Below, in pieces: positions 51,944 to 61,738 of a DNA stretch of 64,000 nt (positions within the stretch are counted from its first letter, which is position 1; each line of letters opens with the position of its first letter). The notes under the pieces were generated by a model. It had not been told where the DNA came from and made no database searches. It worked only from the letters and a program-made list of their open reading frames with translations. The position numbers and the translations under genes were made by a program. The stretch covers positions 310,001 through 374,000 of the forward strand of contig NW_027096045.1 in NCBI RefSeq assembly GCF_040115645.1. Direction: 5' to 3'. This DNA comes from Euwallacea fornicatus (Eukaryota; Arthropoda; Insecta; Coleoptera; Curculionidae).

Positions 51944-53642
51944 CTAGGCTAGCCGAGGGAGTGGAACTTCTATTGGCTCTTCATTTGACTGGTTGTTCTT
52001 CTGACTCCGATTCCTCAGTCGGGGTTGCAACAACTTTTTCCATGTTAAAGCTGCCATTGCTCCTATAATTATAATATACATTAGTAATGTCCACACACTA
52101 GGGGGTGTGTAGAGGTCGTTGTCCGTCCAGCTGCCGCTTTCCTGCTCCTCATAAACTTCATGTTTTAGCTTATGCAGGTCATCTAACTCGAGCTCGGGTA
52201 GGTGAATGCTCAAGTTTAAGTTCTGTCGGGGTGGAACGTCCGTGATAATTTTAGGTAGCAAAATGGGCTTCAGAGTGTTTTCCATAATCCTCATGGTATT
52301 CGTTGCCTGTTGGTTCCCGATGCTTAACTTACATCCCTTTGGAATTTCATATAGATATGTCCCGTGCAAGGTTTTGGCTTCTGTTTGTCCATTTTGGCAC
52401 GTTAGCTGGGCTATTTCTTCTGTAGGACTTATTACAATCCATTTATCTGACACATCTAACCTATTTAAAATTATTCTGTCTATTTTTATTAACGTTTGAG
52501 TACAGTTCGAAGGATTTTTCACTAAGTTTATTAACTGTATTTCACAAGGGGTTTCTGGCTGATTTCCCGTTAAGTCTGTTTCATAGCACAAGTATAGTTC
52601 TGGCTTTAATTTACGACACTCGCGGTGAAAGTACGCGTGGTACAACTGGCTCTTTACAAGGTACTTCCCTTTAGGTATGATTGCCCTAAACTGACCCTGA
52701 ATGTAAACGGGAATAGAATACAAATGGTAATAAGAAAATTGCAGATTCTGAACAGTAGGAATGTGTAAAATGTACGTGATTCGATAGTCCGATAGGAAAC
52801 ACTCCAGTTTTGTTATTTCTTCGTATTTAACTATATTTTCCAAAGTTATAGGTAGTGGTAGATTGGTCCTTCCTATGTCGTTGCTTAACTCCGTGAGTGC
52901 AGTGAGTAGATCCCTTTGGTCCATTATGCTTGGGTGCATGGTATTTAATCTTGCAAATACCAACGAGTTTTCGACATCTTGTAGGATGGTGTTGATTATC
53001 TCGTACATATCAATTATTTCGTTGACAATTTCCTTCAAAAAGGAACAATTTCTATCGTCGATCACATCCTTGATATAAGGTACAATTTCTTTCAATTTTT
53101 CCTCCAGTATTCTATCATTGTCGTAAAGCTGTTTTAGCGTTTTGTTAAACCTTTCTAAAGCCAACACTGTCATTCTTCCTTGAGTTACAACTTGAGTTTG
53201 AGTGAGCCTTTGTTTCGCACGTAATTCTCTAATTAATTTGTCGTATTTTTGACCATCTTCTGCGTCCAAATTTCCCGTTATCGCTTTGAACACTGCTCCT
53301 AATCCATCCACGATTCCTCGCTTTGGTCGATTTGTTTTAGGAAATATTCGGTAAAAGCGGTTTTCAACTTGTTCCTGTATTGCCTTCATGATCTCGTAAA
53401 AATTGCGGAGCTCATTCTTATAAGGGCTTGGATGTGTTGTCGTTTCCCAATTGCTGGTCAAATTATTTATTTTTCTTCTCAGCTCTTCTAGTTGTTCTGC
53501 TACTGGTCTTAAATCGTTGTAATGAATGAAACTGTGGCTTCCATCAATCAATACTGCCTTTCCCAGTTCTAGCGGTAACATTCCCGGATTTCCCTTGAGT
53601 TCCAACAGTGTGACATCCCTAGCTTGTCCCGTGACTAGGATG
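51944..53642 (-). CDS. env: Env of E7 (second exon)
   Basis: Intact F-type Env of the CQNGQT form; reads as identical to that of E5 and E8. All Env landmarks (furin-type site, fusion peptide, anchor, basic tail) are present. Confidence 0.88.
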
Positions 53643-53698
53643 CTGTAAATGTTTTTCCTTCGTTTACTTATATGTACATGGTTTGGTTTGAGTCTAAT

Positions 53699-56600
53699 TT
53701 ACTCCTTATTTCTACTTGGATTAATACATTTGTGACGGCTGGGCCGTTTTAGATTGTCTATGTTCACTTTCCTTCCAGACTGATTTTCGACAAATTTCCT
53801 TTCTCTATTTACAATTTCCGCTTTTGCACATGCTTTAAATTTGTCTCCTAATTTTTGTCTAGGATTCTTTATTCTTTCACGCACGTCATCTCCTTCTTCA
53901 AACATCGTTGGGTCGTCCCGATTTACATTTCTCTTTTCCATTAAGCGTACTTTAGCCTCGGTCATTCGCCTATTCATTTCTCCGTACAACAATTTCGTCC
54001 TTGCTTTGTGTTCAGTTACATAGTTGGTCATTAAATTTTCATTCATAGTGATGTTGAATGGATCCTCACTTCCTAGGTGTCCGTTCACAATTTCCATTGG
54101 TTTGTATCCCGTTGTTGAATGAATTGAATTGTTGTATGCTAACACGGCGTACTTGACCTTCTGTTTGATGGGTGTCTCTTCTTGACCTTGGTTGTTCAGC
54201 AATCTTACGTGTTCTGCTATTGTTGAGTGGAATCTCTCCACAATTCCATTCGATTGGGGATGATCTGGCGTGCAGAAATGCGTTTCTACTTTATGGCTTC
54301 TTAAAAGTTCGGCAATTACTGTATTCTTAAATTCTGTCCCATTGTCAGCGATTATTTGAATTGGCACTCCAAAATGGGAGAAGAAAGTTATTAAATTGTC
54401 CGCTACTTCAGTTGCCATCATTGAATCCAAAACATAGGCTTGGGCAAATTTCGAAAAACTATCCACAATAGTTAGAAACTTTGTCTTTTCTAATGTATAT
54501 GTGTCTATGTGGACAATTTCGAAAGGCTTTGCAGCTGTAGGCGTGATGTTGTACTTCGTCTTGATGGGGTTCCTTTCATATTTACTACGCTGGCAAATTT
54601 CACATTGTTCCAAGTAATTTTGTACTGTATCTCTTATGTTTGGCCAGTAATATTTGGCTTTTATTCTCTGCTCTGTCTCTTCTATGCCCCTATGGTTTGT
54701 TTTGCTCTCATGATAAGCCTGTATGATTTCAGGTATATCTGCTTTTTCTTCGACATCTATTAATTTTGTTAGGCATCGCTTGAATTTGAGCGATGGCCAT
54801 TTAAAATTTTTACGTATAGTTTCACAAAATTTAGGGTAAATATCTGGACTTTCGAAGTAAAGGGAATACAGTTTTCCTGGGGCCACATTCTCTATGACAA
54901 ACTTCATTAAATAGTGATCGAAGTCATCATCTGGCAATTGTAGTAAGTATCTTCGTTTTTTCCCAAATAGTTCTAATTTCTTTAATTTTGCAGGTGTATG
55001 CAATACTCGTGACACAATCACCTGATTGGCTCCATAGTTAACAGCTGATTCTACAATTGGAACTCCTACGATAGGATCTTGATCCTCGTTTGTATGTACA
55101 GTTTCATTCTCATCCATTGGGGTTGGTTCTTCCATCCTTTCTGTATTTTTTGCCTCTGTGTCTGGTTCAACTATCATTGATAGGTTATCTGGTTCATTTC
55201 TTGTTTGTCCACTTGTACCCGCTTGTTCCAAATCTCTGTTGAAGTCCTCCATATATCGCACTAACTCTTGAAATCCGTTCGTTTCTTTCGTGTGAATTTC
55301 CACGCGACTCAACGCATCGGCATTCGTATTTAGTTTTCCCTTTTTATAAATGATTCTATAGTCGTATTCTTCCAGCTTAATTCGCCACCTTAGTAATTTG
55401 GACGAAGGGTCTTTCAAGTTAAATAGCCATTGTAACGGCTTATGATCAGTGACTATATTAAATTTGTTACCATACAGGTAGGGCCTGAAATACTTCGTTG
55501 CCCAAACTAAACACAAACACTCCTTTTCTATCGTAGAATAATTTTGTTCGGATTCGTTTAATGTGCGTGAGGCGTACGCCACTGGCAAGTCTTGTCCAAT
55601 AGGGCCTTGTGACAAAATTGCTCCTAATGCGACATTACTGGCGTCACAGGTGAGGTTAAAAGGCTTTGAGAGGTCGGGATATTGTAAGATAGGTTCATTC
55701 ATTAATATTTCTTTACAGGTCTCAAAAGATTTAACAAATTCTTCATTATGTTCAATTTTCGCTCCTTTCTTGAGACATTTAGTTAGAGGTTTGGTCAACT
55801 GCGCAAAGTTATTAATGAATTTCCTGTAGTATCCCACCAAGCCAAGGAATCCTTTAATTTGCTTTGGGGTTCCTGGAATCGGGTAATTTTTTACTACTTT
55901 CACTTTTTCCGGGTTAGGTCGAACTCCTTCTGGGGTTATAATATGTCCCAAATAATTTACTTCCTTCCTCAAAAATTCACTCTTGTCGAGTTGGACCTTG
56001 AAATTGGATTTTCTAAGTCGATTAAAGACTGCTCTTAAATTTTCCAAGTGCTCTTGTAAGGATGTTGAGTAAATGATTATGTCGTCAAGATACACTAGAC
56101 ACCTTTCATTCTGCAATCCGCTCAAAATTCCATCCATTGCTCTTTGGAAGGTCGCAGGTGCGTTTTTTAATCCGAAGGGCATTCGGGTATATTCATAATG
56201 CCCTCCTTCGGTACTAAACGCCGTCTTTGGTATATCTTGTTCCCTCATCTCAATTTGGTGGAAACCACTCGCCAAATCAAGGGTCGAAAAATACTGACAC
56301 TTCCCCAGTTTATCCAGTATATCAGTTATATTGGGTAAAGGGTATTTGTCGTCGATAGTTTTCTCATTGAGTTTGCGGTAATCCACGCAGACTCTCCATT
56401 TGCGTTTTCCAGACGCATCCATCTTCTTAGGAACTACCCAGATTGGGGCTGACCAAGGTGAACTGCTATGTCTAATGATTCCCTGGTCCAACATTTTATC
56501 TATTTGGCTCCTAACTTCTTCTTTATGTATGAAGGGGTACCTGTACGACTTTACGTACACTGGCTGTTCATCAGTTGTCTTGATAGCATGCTTTGTTTGA

Positions 56601-57463
56601 CTAGTAAACGTCAAAGGTATGCCTTCTTGATAGAATATGTCCGAAAATTCGGTACATAATCGTAGAATTTCTTTCTTCTCTTCTCGATTAAGATGATTAG
56701 TCCTAATCTGCGATGTTTCCAATTTCCTCCCTCGATGGGTATCCATTGTGTTTACATCAATTGTTTCATGCTCTAATATTCCTTTGTCTAACGCCTCGAC
56801 ATCGAATGGTCGGGTTAAATCTATTATCTTTGATTGGCATGATCTATTTCTTATCACGACTAAAGCGTGACCATCTTTCGTCTTTGTTATACAACTTGGG
56901 ATTTCACATCCATTTATCTTCCGATAATCAATCAATACCTCTCCATCTCGGATATTTGTTTCAATTCTAACTACTTTTTCTATCCTTGGTTCCATTTCTA
57001 TATGGTTATTCTGTACATTTGTCCAATACGTTTGGAATGGTATAGTGGCATAAGGGGTAACCATTTTATTTTTCCGAAAATCTAATTGGGCTTCTAACAG
57101 TTTCAAATTATCTAATCCCAACAATCCATCAAAGGTTCCATGAAATTTAAACAAATAAAATTTCAGCAAAGTGTATCGGGGTAATTTAAAAATTTCCGAA
57201 GCTGGTATCGTTGTACTAAATTCATGGGCTGATTGTTGTAATGCGGTTGAAACTATAAAAGGGTCTTTTTTAATTTGGTTCGGAGCTATCTTCCTAGCAG
57301 CTTCCGGGTTTATAAATGATTTACTTGCACCACTATCAATTAAAAATTTAAGATTGTGTTCAGGAAAAGTAATATAATTTAGTTCACTGCCCTCGGTGTT
57401 ATTCAGTGTTATTATCTTTGGTTTTATGTTTCGTTTTCGTCTGGGCCAGTTTCGAGAAAATTC
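53699..57463 (-). CDS. pol: Pol polyprotein of E7 (B-type spacer)
   Basis: Intact, with protease to integrase motifs as in E2. B-type spacer (ERMEE, NEDQD) without the private change of E5. It shares with E5 a silent base in the RT part (gataaaatgttgg near 56490) that E3 lacks, so E5 and E7 form a sub-branch of the B type. Confidence 0.94.
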   Translation of the reverse strand, partial: EFSRNWPRRKRNIKPKIITLNNTEGSELNYITFPEHNLKFLIDSGASKSFINPEAARKIAPNQIKKDPFIVSTALQQSAHEFSTTIPASEIFKLPRYTLLKFYLFKFHGTFDGLLGLDNLKLLEAQLDFRKNKMVTPYATIPFQTYWTNVQNNHIEMEPRIEKVVRIETNIRDGEVLIDYRKINGCEIPSCITKTKDGHALVVIRNRSCQSKIIDLTRPFDVEALDKGILEHETIDVNTMDTHRGRKLETSQIRTNHLNREEKKEILRLCTEFSDIFYQEGIPLTFTSQTKHAIKTTDEQPVYVKSYRYPFIHKEEVRSQIDKMLDQGIIRHSSSPWSAPIWVVPKKMDASGKRKWRVCVDYRKLNEKTIDDKYPLPNITDILDKLGKCQYFSTLDLASGFHQIEMREQDIPKTAFSTEGGHYEYTRMPFGLKNAPATFQRAMDGILSGLQNERCLVYLDDIIIYSTSLQEHLENLRAVFNRLRKSNFKVQLDKSEFLRKEVNYLGHIITPEGVRPNPEKVKVVKNYPIPGTPKQIKGFLGLVGYYRKFINNFAQLTKPLTKCLKKGAKIEHNEEFVKSFETCKEILMNEPILQYPDLSKPFNLTCDASNVALGAILSQGPIGQDLPVAYASRTLNESEQNYSTIEKECLCLVWATKYFRPYLYGNKFNIVTDHKPLQWLFNLKDPSSKLLRWRIKLEEYDYRIIYKKGKLNTNADALSRVEIHTKETNGFQELVRYMEDFNRDLEQAGTSGQTRNEPDNLSMIVEPDTEAKNTERMEEPTPMDENETVHTNEDQDPIVGVPIVESAVNYGANQVIVSRVLHTPAKLKKLELFGKKRRYLLQLPDDDFDHYLMKFVIENVAPGKLYSLYFESPDIYPKFCETIRKNFKWPSLKFKRCLTKLIDVEEKADIPEIIQAYHESKTNHRGIEETEQRIKAKYYWPNIRDTVQNYLEQCEICQRSKYERNPIKTKYNITPTAAKPFEIVHIDTYTLEKTKFLTIVDSFSKFAQAYVLDSMMATEVADNLITFFSHFGVPIQIIADNGTEFKNTVIAELLRSHKVETHFCTPDHPQSNGIVERFHSTIAEHVRLLNNQGQEETPIKQKVKYAVLAYNNSIHSTTGYKPMEIVNGHLGSEDPFNITMNENLMTNYVTEHKARTKLLYGEMNRRMTEAKVRLMEKRNVNRDDPTMFEEGDDVRERIKNPRQKLGDKFKACAKAEIVNRERKFVENQSGRKVNIDNLKRPSRHKCINPSRNKE

Positions 57464-58734
57464 TTATAAGAATAATCTGCAGATGCAGCGTCGCACCGAC
57501 TTCCCACGTGGTAACTTGATCCGTCCTGTTGTTCAGTGGATTCGTTTCCATATCGTCTCGCCTTTGGGTCGCCATGGTATTTTTCGTCGTAGACAGCTTG
57601 GTCATCGATACTCCTGTTTACGCTGGTGCTATAAAGTTCTTCTGCGATGATATTTTGTGCGGGGTTATAGGGTGGTCTATTTGGATTATTAAAATACGTC
57701 CTATTGGGGTAATAACCTCCCGAATTCTGTCTGTTCGTAAATCCGGTTCTCCTCGTCGAAACACTCATCGGTGTGGGTTTTGGCAAGGGTTGATTTGGAT
57801 TCGATTTGAAGACGTTAGTAGTCACCCTTGGTGGTTGGAAATTCTGTCTTACTTGCGATGGCTGATACGTTGGTCTAGGTGTATGATTTACTGCTGTATT
57901 TACATGGGTTCCTGGTCTAAATTGACCAGTGTGATTATTCCTATATGACGGTCTAGGGTTGAACCTAGGTCTAGGTGTGTAGTTTGTTGCATTATGCACT
58001 CTATTACTGCCATTATTACTGCTGCCACTACTATTATTTTGCAAATAGTGTGTGTTGTCTTCCTGTGTTACAAATTGCAATGCTTCTGGCAAATCTTTTG
58101 GTCGCATACAGCGTATTGCTGTTCCTAGGGGCTCTCTTAGTCCTGATAGGAATGTTTTCAGCGCCAAGTTATTGTATAGATCCTTTTTTACAGCTTTCCC
58201 TATCTCCGTAGTTTCGTGGGCATTAATATAAGAACATAACAAGTTTAGTATATGCAGAACCCTATCGTAAAATTCGTTAGGGGTTTCGTTTTGTCGTTGT
58301 TTAAGCATAACTAAGTCCATGTTTAAACATGCCTCATCCCTCTGATCCGCAAAATGCCTTGTCAAAATTTCCTTTAGTTCCTCCCAGTTGTTGACGTTTT
58401 GTGTTCCCAATACCAATTTAGCATTCCCAGATAACTTTCCAATAATACAATTTAGCAAGAAGGTATTTTGGAAGTGGTTGGGTTGTTGGGCAACGTAAAA
58501 GGAATCGATCAAGGATTGACATACGCCGAGGTAACGGCCAAGATCATTAGGGCTCCCATCGAAATCTGGGACACACCTCAAATACTCAGTTTTAAACTCA
58601 ACCATTTTTACGTTACTGTTTCTTACAAGTTTACGATTTCTAATTGGGACTGAGCGATTACAATTAGGGCCTGTCAAAGGGGTATCAATACTCAGGGATT
58701 CAAACTGTTCAAGTACCTCGTTAATCTCTGACAT
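57424..58734 (-). CDS. gag: Gag of E7 (B-type)
   Basis: Intact, 436 residues; the full B-type tail as in E3 (NYTPRPRF, SYRNNHT, PGTHVN, SQVRQ). The last 40 nt overlap the pol frame. Confidence 0.92.
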   Translation of the reverse strand: MSEINEVLEQFESLSIDTPLTGPNCNRSVPIRNRKLVRNSNVKMVEFKTEYLRCVPDFDGSPNDLGRYLGVCQSLIDSFYVAQQPNHFQNTFLLNCIIGKLSGNAKLVLGTQNVNNWEELKEILTRHFADQRDEACLNMDLVMLKQRQNETPNEFYDRVLHILNLLCSYINAHETTEIGKAVKKDLYNNLALKTFLSGLREPLGTAIRCMRPKDLPEALQFVTQEDNTHYLQNNSSGSSNNGSNRVHNATNYTPRPRFNPRPSYRNNHTGQFRPGTHVNTAVNHTPRPTYQPSQVRQNFQPPRVTTNVFKSNPNQPLPKPTPMSVSTRRTGFTNRQNSGGYYPNRTYFNNPNRPPYNPAQNIIAEELYSTSVNRSIDDQAVYDEKYHGDPKARRYGNESTEQQDGSSYHVGSRCDAASADYSYKNFLETGPDENET

Positions 58735-58911
58735 AAAAAATCTTGTACAAAAATTATTAACCAGTTGTACTTACCAAAATAGCACGATGCTCGACACAAA
58801 CATTGATTTTACTACAGTTTTACCGTACACGTTACACGAAGGTCTCTCACGGTTAGTTCACTACTCAGCGATTGAATATTGATTCCGTGATTGATCCGTA
58901 CGACTGCGCCA
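58735..58911 (-). promoter_or_regulatory. Primer binding site and leader of E7
   Basis: tRNA-Ser site at 58901-58911. The leader ATG frame starts at 58803 and the donor cut lies at 58775/58774. Same as E2. Confidence 0.83.
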
Positions 58912-59223
58912 CTTATCTTTCCGTATTCCTCGGAAGACTTTTTAAAAAAAATTAAACAATTACTATATTTTATGATTTAATATAAACTTGTAGTTAACAC
59001 AACACTAACAAGAATTATTAAGTATAACGGTAACAATACAGTAGAACGAGCTTTGGTAAGTTACAATGAAATCAACGTGAGTTGAATATTACTGTCGATC
59101 GATTGTCAGAGTGAGTCCCGAAGGTCCAGCGCAATGTGGTTTTATTGTTTGATTCTGCAAGCTCAGCAAGTCTGGGCCGCGTCTCTTTAGTATGGTGGCT
59201 TATGGTAGCATCCCCATATAACT
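58911..59223 (-). repeat. 5' LTR of E7 (313 bp)
   Basis: T8 form, like its 3' partner. It is followed by AGCG and satellite. Confidence 0.95.
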
Positions 59224-59649
59224 AGCGGCACTTTTTGGCCAAATCTTATGATTTGGCGTTATCTCGCCAACGCTACAACCAATTTTGTTCAAATCGTCTC
59301 CTTTTGGCAAAATAAGCATAATAAGGCCTTAAACGGCAAATCGTCAATTTGGCTCTAATAGAAGCGGCACTTTTTGGCCAAATCGTACAATTTGGTGATA
59401 TCTCGCAAACAGTACAACCAATTTTGTTCAAATCGTCTCCTTTTGGCAAAATAAGCATAATAAGGCCTTAAACAGCAAATCGTCAATTTGGCTCTAATAG
59501 AAGCGGCACTTTTTGGCCAAATCTTATGATTTGGCGTTATCTCGCCAACGCTACAACCAATTTTGTTCAAATCGTCTCCTTTTGGCAAAATAAGCATAAT
59601 AAGGCCTTAAACAGCAAATCGTCAATTTGGCTCTAATAGAAGCGGCACT
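59224..59649. repeat. 139-bp satellite array, about 3.1 monomers
   Basis: Satellite between E7 and E8. It starts in the monomer cut by E7 and ends with CACT, the predicted duplication of E8. Two of its monomers are of the cttatgattt kind. Confidence 0.94.
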
Positions 59650-59961
59650 ACTTATCTTTCCGTATTCCTCGGAAGACTTTTTAAAAAAATTAAACAATTA
59701 CTATATTTTATGATTTAATATAAACTTGTAGTTAACACAACACTAACAAGAATTATTAAGTATAACGGTAACAATACAGTAGAACGAGCTTTGGTAAGTT
59801 ACAATGAAATCAACGTGAGTTGAATATTACTGTCGATCGATTGTCAGAGTGAGTCCCGAAGGTCCAGCGCAATGTGGTTTTATTGTTTGATTCTGCAAGC
59901 TCAGCAAGTCTGGGCCGCGTCTCTTTAGTATGGTGGCTTATGGTAGCATCCCCATATAACT
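59650..59961 (-). repeat. 3' LTR of E8 (312 bp, T7 form)
   Basis: The A run on the plus strand has seven bases, making the LTR one base shorter. The polypurine tract is at 59962-59971. Confidence 0.94.
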
Positions 59962-59983
59962 CCTCCCCTCTGAGATGGAACTC

Positions 59984-61682
59984 CTAGGCTAGCCGAGGGA
60001 GTGGAACTTCTATTGGCTCTTCATTTGACTGGTTGTTCTTCTGACTCCGATTCCTCAGTCGGGGTTGCAACAACTTTTTCCATGTTAAAGCTGCCATTGC
60101 TCCTATAATTATAATATACATTAGTAATGTCCACACACTAGGGGGTGTGTAGAGGTCGTTGTCCGTCCAGCTGCCGCTTTCCTGCTCCTCATAAACTTCA
60201 TGTTTTAGCTTATGCAGGTCATCTAACTCGAGCTCGGGTAGGTGAATGCTCAAGTTTAAGTTCTGTCGGGGTGGAACGTCCGTGATAATTTTAGGTAGCA
60301 AAATGGGCTTCAGAGTGTTTTCCATAATCCTCATGGTATTCGTTGCCTGTTGGTTCCCGATGCTTAACTTACATCCCTTTGGAATTTCATATAGATATGT
60401 CCCGTGCAAGGTTTTGGCTTCTGTTTGTCCATTTTGGCACGTTAGCTGGGCTATTTCTTCTGTAGGACTTATTACAATCCATTTATCTGACACATCTAAC
60501 CTATTTAAAATTATTCTGTCTATTTTTATTAACGTTTGAGTACAGTTCGAAGGATTTTTCACTAAGTTTATTAACTGTATTTCACAAGGGGTTTCTGGCT
60601 GATTTCCCGTTAAGTCTGTTTCATAGCACAAGTATAGTTCTGGCTTTAATTTACGACACTCGCGGTGAAAGTACGCGTGGTACAACTGGCTCTTTACAAG
60701 GTACTTCCCTTTAGGTATGATTGCCCTAAACTGACCCTGAATGTAAACGGGAATAGAATACAAATGGTAATAAGAAAATTGCAGATTCTGAACAGTAGGA
60801 ATGTGTAAAATGTACGTGATTCGATAGTCCGATAGGAAACACTCCAGTTTTGTTATTTCTTCGTATTTAACTATATTTTCCAAAGTTATAGGTAGTGGTA
60901 GATTGGTCCTTCCTATGTCGTTGCTTAACTCCGTGAGTGCAGTGAGTAGATCCCTTTGGTCCATTATGCTTGGGTGCATGGTATTTAATCTTGCAAATAC
61001 CAACGAGTTTTCGACATCTTGTAGGATGGTGTTGATTATCTCGTACATATCAATTATTTCGTTGACAATTTCCTTCAAAAAGGAACAATTTCTATCGTCG
61101 ATCACATCCTTGATATAAGGTACAATTTCTTTCAATTTTTCCTCCAGTATTCTATCATTGTCGTAAAGCTGTTTTAGCGTTTTGTTAAACCTTTCTAAAG
61201 CCAACACTGTCATTCTTCCTTGAGTTACAACTTGAGTTTGAGTGAGCCTTTGTTTCGCACGTAATTCTCTAATTAATTTGTCGTATTTTTGACCATCTTC
61301 TGCGTCCAAATTTCCCGTTATCGCTTTGAACACTGCTCCTAATCCATCCACGATTCCTCGCTTTGGTCGATTTGTTTTAGGAAATATTCGGTAAAAGCGG
61401 TTTTCAACTTGTTCCTGTATTGCCTTCATGATCTCGTAAAAATTGCGGAGCTCATTCTTATAAGGGCTTGGATGTGTTGTCGTTTCCCAATTGCTGGTCA
61501 AATTATTTATTTTTCTTCTCAGCTCTTCTAGTTGTTCTGCTACTGGTCTTAAATCGTTGTAATGAATGAAACTGTGGCTTCCATCAATCAATACTGCCTT
61601 TCCCAGTTCTAGCGGTAACATTCCCGGATTTCCCTTGAGTTCCAACAGTGTGACATCCCTAGCTTGTCCCGTGACTAGGATG
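59984..61682 (-). CDS. env: Env of E8 (second exon)
   Basis: Intact F-type Env of the CQNGQT form, as in E5 and E7. The exon start is the inferred acceptor next to 61682; the first exon lies outside the window. Confidence 0.88.
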
Positions 61683-61738
61683 CTGTAAATGTTTTTCCTT
61701 CGTTTACTTATATGTACATGGTTTGGTTTGAGTCTAAT

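Larger units (their letters stand above)
51609..59223 (-). mobile_element. Errantivirus copy E7, complete, minus strand
   Basis: 7615 bp, flanked by AGCG (51605-51608 and 59224-59227); the empty site reads ctaatagaAGCGgcac. B-type throughout: gag tail, pol spacer and Gly-type env. It faces E6 tail to tail across the main satellite array and lies in the same direction as E8. Confidence 0.96.

Noticed and set aside
5262..59649. Assigning the satellite to a named Drosophila family such as the 1.688 group
   Set aside because: The AT-rich style and TTTTTGGCC strings are suggestive, but I cannot align it from memory over a meaningful length and the unit length differs.
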